Shown: in pieces, positions 58,429 through 64,000 of the stretch
Layout: each line of letters starts with the position of its first letter
How positions within the stretch are numbered: the first letter of the stretch is position 1
Assembly: GCA_029863605.1 (NCBI GenBank)
Contig: JAOTVB010000006.1
Coordinates: forward strand, 62,001 to 126,000
Direction: 5' to 3'
Source: Myxococcales bacterium
GTDB lineage: Bacteria > Myxococcota_A > Polyangia > Polyangiales > Houyiibacteriaceae
DNA: 64,000 nucleotides
Translations under genes and position numbers: made by a program
The notes under the pieces: model-generated
What the model saw: only the letters and a program-made list of their open reading frames with translations
What the model was told of the DNA's origin: nothing
Databases searched by the model: none

Positions 58429-59567
58429 GCGGACACACCGCCCCCTCGCTTCTCCTCAACGACGAGCAAAAAATGCTCTCGAAGACTGCGCATGAGTTCG
58501 TCCGGAAACGTGCGCCTGCGGCGAGACTGCGAACCTTCCGCGACAGGAAAGACGAAGTTGGGTTCTCGCGCGAGATCTGGAAGGAAATGGCCCAGCTCGG
58601 CTGGCTCGGGCTACAGATACCCCACGAGTACGATGGACTCGGGCTCGGGTTCTTCGACCTTTGCATCGTACTCGAGGAAAGCGGCCGCGAGCTCATGCCA
58701 GAGCCTTTCGTGTCAACGCTCTTGCTAGGGGCCCAGGCACTGCTGCTCGGTGGCACCGGGGCACAAAAGAAGGCGCTGCTCGCTGGGGTTGCAGCAGGCG
58801 AGAAGCTCGTTTCGGTCGCCTACGAAGAGCGTGGCTCTCGGGACTTTCGGCACGTCGAGACCGTGGCTCGCGCTTCTGACGACGGTTTCGAGATAACCGG
58901 CGAGAAGATTCAGGTTCTAGACGGGCACCTCGTGGATGCGATCATAGTCTCAGCTGCAACCGGTGGTGGGGCACCAACGCTGTTCTTGGTCGACTCCAAC
59001 GCCAAGGGCGTGACGACCACCCAGCAGTTTCGCATCGACGGTCAAAGCTCTGCAATCGTTCGATTCGAGAACGTGGCGGTTGCGTTGGATTCGGTGGTTG
59101 GCGAGCTCGGGAAGGGCGCTGCGCTCCTTCAGACGGTGTTTGATCGAGCAGCCGTCGGACTTGCGGCCCACATGCTTGGGGCATCCGAGCAGGCTTTGGC
59201 CGACACTCTGGCCTACTTGAAGGAGCGCGAGCAATTTGATGTGCCAATCGGCTCCTTCCAGGCGCTTCAGCATCGGGCTGTCGCCCTTTATACGGAGATC
59301 GCGCTCCTGCGGTCGGTGGTGTTGGCGGCGGCTCGCGTGATCGACGAGCAACCGGAAGAGGTGCCCCGTTTTGCGTGTCTGGCGAAGGCACTTGCGTCGG
59401 AAACCTTTCTTCATGTCGCAAAGGAAGCGATTCAGATGCACGGCGGCATAGGCGTAACCGATGAGCATGACATCGGGCTCTACATCAAACGTGCACAGGC
59501 AACGTACATGACTTTCGGGGAGCCCTCGCAGCATCGGCGACGTTGGGCGGAGCTTCACGGTTACTAG
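58425..59567 (+). CDS. acyl-CoA dehydrogenase, short subunit
   Basis: The 380-residue dehydrogenase from the ATG at 58425 has SVAYEERGSRDF, REQFDVPIGSFQALQHR and IQMHGGIGVTDEHDIGLYIKR (about 340-360), and no YEGT loop. It overlaps its long partner by 4 bases, as expected for an alpha2beta2 complex. An in-frame extension to 58278 lies within the partner gene and was rejected. An SDR follows after 27 bases. Confidence 0.83.
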   Translation: MSGHTAPSLLLNDEQKMLSKTAHEFVRKRAPAARLRTFRDRKDEVGFSREIWKEMAQLGWLGLQIPHEYDGLGLGFFDLCIVLEESGRELMPEPFVSTLLLGAQALLLGGTGAQKKALLAGVAAGEKLVSVAYEERGSRDFRHVETVARASDDGFEITGEKIQVLDGHLVDAIIVSAATGGGAPTLFLVDSNAKGVTTTQQFRIDGQSSAIVRFENVAVALDSVVGELGKGAALLQTVFDRAAVGLAAHMLGASEQALADTLAYLKEREQFDVPIGSFQALQHRAVALYTEIALLRSVVLAAARVIDEQPEEVPRFACLAKALASETFLHVAKEAIQMHGGIGVTDEHDIGLYIKRAQATYMTFGEPSQHRRRWAELHGY

Positions 59568-59594
59568 CGACCACTACAACGAGCGAGAAATACG

Positions 59595-60347
59595 ATGAAA
59601 AGGTTTGAAGGGAAGAACGTACTGATCACAGGCGCGGCATCGGGTATCGGTCAGGCTACCGCGCAGCGGATCGCCGAAGAGGGTGGCAACGTCGCGCTCA
59701 TCGACATCAATACCGAAGGTCTCGCAGCCACCAAGAAGATCGCCGAAGGCCTCGGGGTGAAGGCGTGGTCGTACGAGTGCAATGTTGCCGACGGTCCGCG
59801 CGTGAAGGAGATCGTCGGCCAGGCGGCGGCCGATATGGGTGGCTTCGATACGCTCTGTCATTGCGCCGGCATCTTACGGACCTATCACACGCACGAAATG
59901 ACCTTTGAACAGTGGCACCAAATCATCGACGTCAATCTCAATGGCACGTTCTACGTCAATCACGCCGCCCTTCCGCACCTTCTCAAGAACCGCTTTAGCG
60001 CGATCGTCAACTGCTCTTCGACTTCGGCACTCGGAAGCCATCCATGGATGAGCGCGTACGCGGCGTCGAAGGGCGGGATCATCTCGATGACCCGGTCTCT
60101 CTATCAGGAGTACGTAAAACAGGGCCTCCGTGCGAATTGCGTCGTTCCGGGTGGCATCGCGACGGCGCTCCACGGCGACTTCAAAGCCCCCGAGGGCGCC
60201 GACATGGAACTACTCAAGGGAGCCATGCCTTTCGTGGGCTTTGCCAAACCGATGCATGCTGCGGCGGTCATCGCCTTCCTTGCGTCCGACGACGCGCGCT
60301 ACATCAACGGCACGGAGATACGAGCCGACGGCGGCGCACTCTCGTGA
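59595..60347 (+). CDS. short-chain dehydrogenase, last gene of the hsa operon
   Basis: The 250-residue SDR has TGAASGIG, the strand HCAGI, Ser in NCSSTSALG and catalytic YAASK, with ALIDINTE after strand 2 favouring NAD. It may oxidise a hydroxysteroid (3-alpha/3-beta or 17-beta) or a hydroxyacyl-CoA. It is the last sterol gene and is separated from the convergent DJ-1/PfpI gene by a hairpin-containing repeat. Confidence 0.82.
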   Translation: MKRFEGKNVLITGAASGIGQATAQRIAEEGGNVALIDINTEGLAATKKIAEGLGVKAWSYECNVADGPRVKEIVGQAAADMGGFDTLCHCAGILRTYHTHEMTFEQWHQIIDVNLNGTFYVNHAALPHLLKNRFSAIVNCSSTSALGSHPWMSAYAASKGGIISMTRSLYQEYVKQGLRANCVVPGGIATALHGDFKAPEGADMELLKGAMPFVGFAKPMHAAAVIAFLASDDARYINGTEIRADGGALS

Positions 60348-60348
60348 C

Positions 60349-60375
60349 AAAAGGGTAAGCCCCCTGTTCTGGGGG
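60349..60375 (+). repeat. degenerate repeat copy 3 with CCCCC/GGGGG hairpin
   Basis: AAAAGGGTAAGCCCCC begins like the other copies, then CCCCC (60360-60364), a six-base loop and GGGGG (60371-60375) form a strong hairpin. It fills the gap between convergent stop codons at 60347 and 60376 and could end transcription in both directions, though it has no T-run. Confidence 0.5.
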
Positions 60376-61008
60376 TTAGTTCCGGAGCGCGGCGAGCTCT
60401 TGCGCCCGTACCAGCACCGCGGCGTCGACTTTGTGGAGGGCACCTGCGTCGTGGGGCGGCTGGGGGTCGTATTCGATCATAAGCTGAAGTGCCTTGGCGG
60501 TGTTCGCATCGGTGAGCCGCTCCGCGAGCTGGAGCGCCATGTCGATTCCACTCGACACGCCGGCCGCGGTGATGATTTTACCTTGGTGAACCACCCGTTC
60601 CTCGACTGGCTCGGCGCCATACTTGGTGAGGATCTGTCGCGCCGAAAAGTGAGTCGTGGCTTGGAGGCAGTCGAGAATTCCGGCGGCTGCAAGAAGCAAC
60701 GAGCCGGTGCAAACCGAGGTCGTATACGTCGACGTCTCGTGCACCTGCCGAATCCAGTCGAGAATGACCTCGTCGTGAATCAATGCGCGGGTACCTACAC
60801 CCCCAGGCACGAGGACGACCTCCGGGTTGGGTAGCTCGTCGAACGTATAGTCCACCGTCAGCCCGAGGAACCCATTGTCGGCCCTCACTTCGCCCTTCTC
60901 ATGCCCGACGAACTTGAGCTGCGCGTCGGGAAGCCGCTGCAATACTTCGTACGGCCCAACCGCATCGAGCGCCGTGACCTGATCGAAGAGGGCAATAGCG
61001 ATGTCCAT
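60376..61008 (-). CDS. DJ-1/PfpI-family (isonitrile hydratase-like) protein
   Basis: The 210-residue protein has the nucleophile elbow SVCTGSLLLAAAG (Cys100), VVLVPGGVGTR and GVSSGIDMALQLAERL. This type resembles isonitrile hydratase and the sensor domain of AraC-type GATase1 regulators, but no DNA-binding domain follows. The substrate is unknown. It marks the right edge of the sterol island. Confidence 0.82.
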   Translation of the reverse strand: MDIAIALFDQVTALDAVGPYEVLQRLPDAQLKFVGHEKGEVRADNGFLGLTVDYTFDELPNPEVVLVPGGVGTRALIHDEVILDWIRQVHETSTYTTSVCTGSLLLAAAGILDCLQATTHFSARQILTKYGAEPVEERVVHQGKIITAAGVSSGIDMALQLAERLTDANTAKALQLMIEYDPQPPHDAGALHKVDAAVLVRAQELAALRN

Positions 61009-61038
61009 CTCGGAAGATTGTCACGAGTTAGCCATTCG

Positions 61039-61057
61039 AAAAAGGGAACTGTCTGCT
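61039..61057 (+). repeat. degenerate repeat copy 4
   Basis: AAAAAGGGAACTGTC matches the first two thirds of the repeats at 20477 and 54440, then diverges. It lies in the 50-base gap between the DJ-1 and malic enzyme genes. Confidence 0.35.
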
Positions 61058-61058
61058 A

Positions 61059-62792
61059 TTAGTCGAGGTGACCGCGGACGAAGGGTAGGTAGACGGGGTG
61101 CCAGAAGCGCTCTCGGACGAAGGCTTCGATGTCTTCTGGGATGTTCTCCCGCCGCGCGACCTGATCTTTGATGGCTTGCTGGCAGACGCGGGTGGCCACT
61201 CGGATCGACGTTTCCTGGAGGTCGCTGACGGGTGGGTAGATCAGACCGCCCTCGACGTACCTCTCAATCGTGTAGTCGGCGAGCGCCTGGGAGGCCTCGA
61301 GAACCATCCCGTCGGTGATGACCTTGGCGTCGCTCAGGATCGCTCCAAAACCGAGCCCGGGAAAGATGAAGGCGTTGTTACCCTGCCCGATCGGGTGGGT
61401 GACACCGCCCATGCGAACCGGGTCGAAGGGGCTGCCGGTCGCGACGATCGCCTGCCCGTCGGTCCATCGAAAGATGTCTTCGGGGGTCGCCTCCGCCGAG
61501 CTGGTCGGGTTCGACAGAGGAAAGACGATCGGCCATTTGTGGTTATCGGCCATGGCGCGAACGACCGCTTCGTCGAAGGCGCCAGGGCGACCGGAAAGTC
61601 CGAGGAGCACTGTCGCTTTGGCATTTCGAATGGTCTCGACGAGGTCAGGTACATCCCCTTCGAACTTCCAGTCTGTGATTTTCGCCCTGTCACGCGCGTA
61701 GCGTTGCTTGTACTCCTCCATGTCGCGGTCCAGGAGAAGAAGGCCTTTCGAGTCGAGCACGAATACCCGTTCCTTCGCCTCTGCCTCGGAGAGCCCCGCG
61801 TGGACCAGCCCTTCACGAATGGCCCACGCGACGCCGATCCCTCCGGCCCCCGCGCCATGAATGACGAACACTTCGTCGCTCAGGTTCTCGTTGCGCAGAT
61901 GGCAAGCCGCAAGAATCCCGGCAAGCGCCACAGCTCCCGTGCCTTGAATGTCGTCATTGAACGAGGGTCCTCGGTTCCGATACCGTTCGAGCACCGTGAA
62001 CGCGGCCGTCTTCGAAAGGTCTTCCCACTGAATTACCGCATCCGGCCATCGCGCCCAGACCGCGTCGACGAACTGATCGAGGAACTTGTAGTAGTCCTCT
62101 CCTCGGAGGCGTTTCTGGCGCACGCCCAGGTAGTTGGGGTTGTCGATCAGATCCAAGCGTTCCGTACCGACGTCGAGCGCGACGGGCATCGTGTGGAACG
62201 GGCTCACGCCTCCGGCCACGGTGTAGAGCGCCATTTTGCCGATCGGAATCGCGAGGCCACCATAGCCCTGGTCGCCAATGCCGAGGATCGCGGATGAGTC
62301 GGTGGCAACGATCATTCGCACGTCTTCCATCGGGTAGCAATTGAGCGTCTGGTCCGCCCGGTCGATGTTGAGCGGCGAGAATGAAAGCCCGCGGGGATGC
62401 TGATAGAGGGCGCTGAATTGCTGCACAGCGGCGCCGACGGTTGGTGTGTAGACGATGGGAAGCATCTCTTCCAAGTGCTTCTCGAGCAACGCGTAGAACA
62501 GGATCTCTTGGCGCTCCTGCAATGACCGAAGGTATTGATACTTGTCGATATCGGTCGGCGCTTGAACGAAGCCCTCATAGACGCGGTCGGCTTGCTGTTC
62601 GAGCGTGTTAAACTGCGGCGGAAGCAGACCGCCTAGTCGAAGCGCGACGCGTTCTTCGTAACTGAACGCTGTGCCCTTGTTCGACAGCACTAGGCGCAGG
62701 AGCGCGATACCGTCGAGGTACACTTCCATGTACTGACGTCCGTGCTCGTCTTCTTTGAGGTCGAACAGTCGGCTGACACGTTTTCGGGGCAT
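61059..62792 (-). CDS. maeA: NAD-type malic enzyme
   Basis: The 577-residue protein has the malic enzyme signature around IVYTPTVGAAVQQF, the phosphate/NAD site VIHGAGAGGIGVAW, FNDDIQGTGAVALAG and the FPLSNPTSSAEATPED loop. The length fits the large SfcA/MaeA family. It decarboxylates malate to pyruvate. NAD versus NADP preference is a family-based guess. It lies 13 bases downstream of leuB. Confidence 0.93.
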   Translation of the reverse strand: MPRKRVSRLFDLKEDEHGRQYMEVYLDGIALLRLVLSNKGTAFSYEERVALRLGGLLPPQFNTLEQQADRVYEGFVQAPTDIDKYQYLRSLQERQEILFYALLEKHLEEMLPIVYTPTVGAAVQQFSALYQHPRGLSFSPLNIDRADQTLNCYPMEDVRMIVATDSSAILGIGDQGYGGLAIPIGKMALYTVAGGVSPFHTMPVALDVGTERLDLIDNPNYLGVRQKRLRGEDYYKFLDQFVDAVWARWPDAVIQWEDLSKTAAFTVLERYRNRGPSFNDDIQGTGAVALAGILAACHLRNENLSDEVFVIHGAGAGGIGVAWAIREGLVHAGLSEAEAKERVFVLDSKGLLLLDRDMEEYKQRYARDRAKITDWKFEGDVPDLVETIRNAKATVLLGLSGRPGAFDEAVVRAMADNHKWPIVFPLSNPTSSAEATPEDIFRWTDGQAIVATGSPFDPVRMGGVTHPIGQGNNAFIFPGLGFGAILSDAKVITDGMVLEASQALADYTIERYVEGGLIYPPVSDLQETSIRVATRVCQQAIKDQVARRENIPEDIEAFVRERFWHPVYLPFVRGHLD

Positions 62793-62805
62793 GCTGGTCC
62801 TTTCC

Positions 62806-63882
62806 TCACGCGCCTTCGATGGCAGCTACGACAGCGTCGGCCATTTCGTTGGTGCCGAGCGAGCGCTGTCCGCCGCTCAGATCCGCGGTTCGAAGGCCGT
62901 TGTCGAGAACCTTCTGAACCGAGTCCTCGACGGCTTTGGCGTCCGCGTCGAGGCCGAGACTGTGACGAAGCAGCATCGCTGCGCTCAAGATCGTGCCAAG
63001 CGGGTTGGCGATTCCCTTGCCCGCGATGTCTGGTGCGGAGCCATGAATGGGCTCGTAGACGCCGATAGAGCCCTCGCCCAACGATGCGCTCGGAAGAAGC
63101 CCAAGCGACCCAGTCAGCACGGCGCCCTCGTCGGACAAGATGTCGCCAAACATGTTGCCGCTCACGATGACGTCGAATGATGACGGATCGGTGACGAGTC
63201 GCATCGCCGCGGAGTCGACCAGCTGATGCTCTAATCTCACGTCGGGGTTCTCGTTGCCGACCTCGGTGGCGATCTCTCGCCAGACCTGCATCGTCGCAAG
63301 GACATTGGCTTTGTCGATCGAGGTGACGTGGCGACTGCGTTTTCGCGCCACTGCGAAAGCTAGCTCGACGATCCTGCGAATCTCGGTTTCGTCATACATC
63401 ATCGTATCGAAGCCCCGGCGCACTCCGTTTTTCGTCTCTTTCCCCTTGGGCTGACCGAAATAAATGCCACCGGTGAGCTCACGGACGAAAACCAGGTCGA
63501 CCCCGCGCAGCCGCTCGGGCTTGAGAGGCGACGCCCCCTCGAGACCGTGAAACGGTCTTACCGGCCGCACGTTGGCAAACAGCTTCAAAGCTTTTCGCAT
63601 GCCGAGGAGGCCTTGCTCCGGTCGGACTTCGGCGGTGGGATCGTCCCACTTAGGGCCGCCGACCGCACCGAGAAGCACGGCATCCGCGCTTCGACAGGCC
63701 ACGATCGTGTCATCCGGAAGTGGCACGCCCGTCTCATCGATCGCGATGCCGCCGATCAGGTGCGTGGAGAAAGTGAAGGTGTGGCCGAACTTGCTCGCAA
63801 TCGCTTCGAGCACCTGCCTCGTTGCGTCGACAATCTCCGGGCCGATCCCGTCGCCTGGAAGGAGTGTGATTTTGGCTTTCAT
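62806..63882 (-). CDS. leuB: 3-isopropylmalate dehydrogenase LeuB
   Basis: The 358-residue enzyme starts MKAKITLLPGDGIGPEIVDATRQVL and shows LLGAVGGPKWDD, ELTGGIYFGQPKG and MYDETEIRRI, and the metal-binding DILSDEGAVLTGSLGLLPSA (about 251-270). It oxidises and decarboxylates 3-isopropylmalate in leucine synthesis. Isocitrate and homoisocitrate dehydrogenases are related, but these motifs and length match LeuB. Confidence 0.94.
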   Translation of the reverse strand: MKAKITLLPGDGIGPEIVDATRQVLEAIASKFGHTFTFSTHLIGGIAIDETGVPLPDDTIVACRSADAVLLGAVGGPKWDDPTAEVRPEQGLLGMRKALKLFANVRPVRPFHGLEGASPLKPERLRGVDLVFVRELTGGIYFGQPKGKETKNGVRRGFDTMMYDETEIRRIVELAFAVARKRSRHVTSIDKANVLATMQVWREIATEVGNENPDVRLEHQLVDSAAMRLVTDPSSFDVIVSGNMFGDILSDEGAVLTGSLGLLPSASLGEGSIGVYEPIHGSAPDIAGKGIANPLGTILSAAMLLRHSLGLDADAKAVEDSVQKVLDNGLRTADLSGGQRSLGTNEMADAVVAAIEGA

Positions 63883-63939
63883 CTACTACACCTAGGTACA
63901 GCCGCGCAGCATGCACGGCACCCGCGACGAGGGCAATCA

Positions 63940-64000
63940 CTAAGTCCGTGCCCGTTGCGCCTCCGCTTGTCTTTCCTGCCTGGCCTGTTCGAGGGTCAGC
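63940..64000 (-). CDS. possible C-terminal end of an unidentified gene
   Basis: Reading the minus strand from the window edge gives LTLEQARQERQAEAQRART followed by TAG (63940-63942). The composition (Gln/Arg/Ala-rich helix) looks like a protein tail rather than noncoding DNA. The 57 bases between this stop and leuB hold no other gene. Too little is present to identify it. Confidence 0.3.
   Translation of the reverse strand, partial: LTLEQARQERQAEAQRART

Noticed and set aside
63734-63940. Small minus-strand frame overlapping the leuB start
   Set aside because: Most of it lies within the first codons of leuB in another frame and it has no ribosome-binding site.

Overview
The window is about 61% G+C, very gene-dense, and shows no phage, insertion sequence, CRISPR array, rRNA or tRNA gene. 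Genes overlap by 1-8 bases or sit within tens of bases of each other, and no gene-free stretch exceeds 200 bases. The gene content (menaquinone genes, a full coenzyme F420 set, an ArsR-methyltransferase/metH pair, PilZ and GGDEF proteins, a Cys-rich exported mini-protein) suggests a Gram-negative, menaquinone-using bacterium of the former Deltaproteobacteria, perhaps Myxococcota. That placement is an inference; no marker gene here settles it.

Layout. 1-4009: menaquinone operon menH(partial)-menA-menC-menE. 4066-6278: parvulin, NAD-dependent epimerase, diguanylate cyclase. 6378-16413: a SahR-like regulator and metH, then a serine hydrolase, an F420-type LLM oxidoreductase, cofG, cofH and an SDR. 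16419-20463 (minus strand): LLM oxidoreductase-npdG-cofE-cofD-cofC. About 19.4-60.3 kb is a sterol-catabolism island that includes this last operon. 60.4-64.0 kb is ordinary metabolism (DJ-1/PfpI protein, malic enzyme, leuB).

The sterol island covers most pathway stages. Side chain: FadD19-like ligase, EchA19-like hydratase, Ltp3/Ltp4-like aldolases with a tandem OB-fold partner, acyl-CoA dehydrogenase pairs and an SCP2 carrier. Rings A/B: a KshA-like Rieske oxygenase, HsaA, HsaD, HsaE, HsaG and HsaF. Rings C/D: FadD3, FadE30, IpdF, EchA20, IpdA, IpdB, IpdC, FadE31, a FadE32-like protein and FadA6. echA20-ipdA-ipdB-ipdC run in the same order as I recall for the Mycobacterium tuberculosis locus. 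HsaB, HsaC, KstD and KshB are not in the window.

The most interesting signal is regulatory. Five intergenic 14-bp palindromes fit TnnAACnnGTTnnA, the operator pattern of the actinobacterial cholesterol repressor KstR, and a KstR-like TetR protein is encoded at 47796-48374. One palindrome lies 46 bases upstream of the LLM-npdG-cofE-cofD-cofC operon, so supply and recycling of the deazaflavin cofactor F420 appear to be wired to the sterol regulon. I regard this F420-linked, KstR-type sterol system outside Actinobacteria as the candidate undescribed system.
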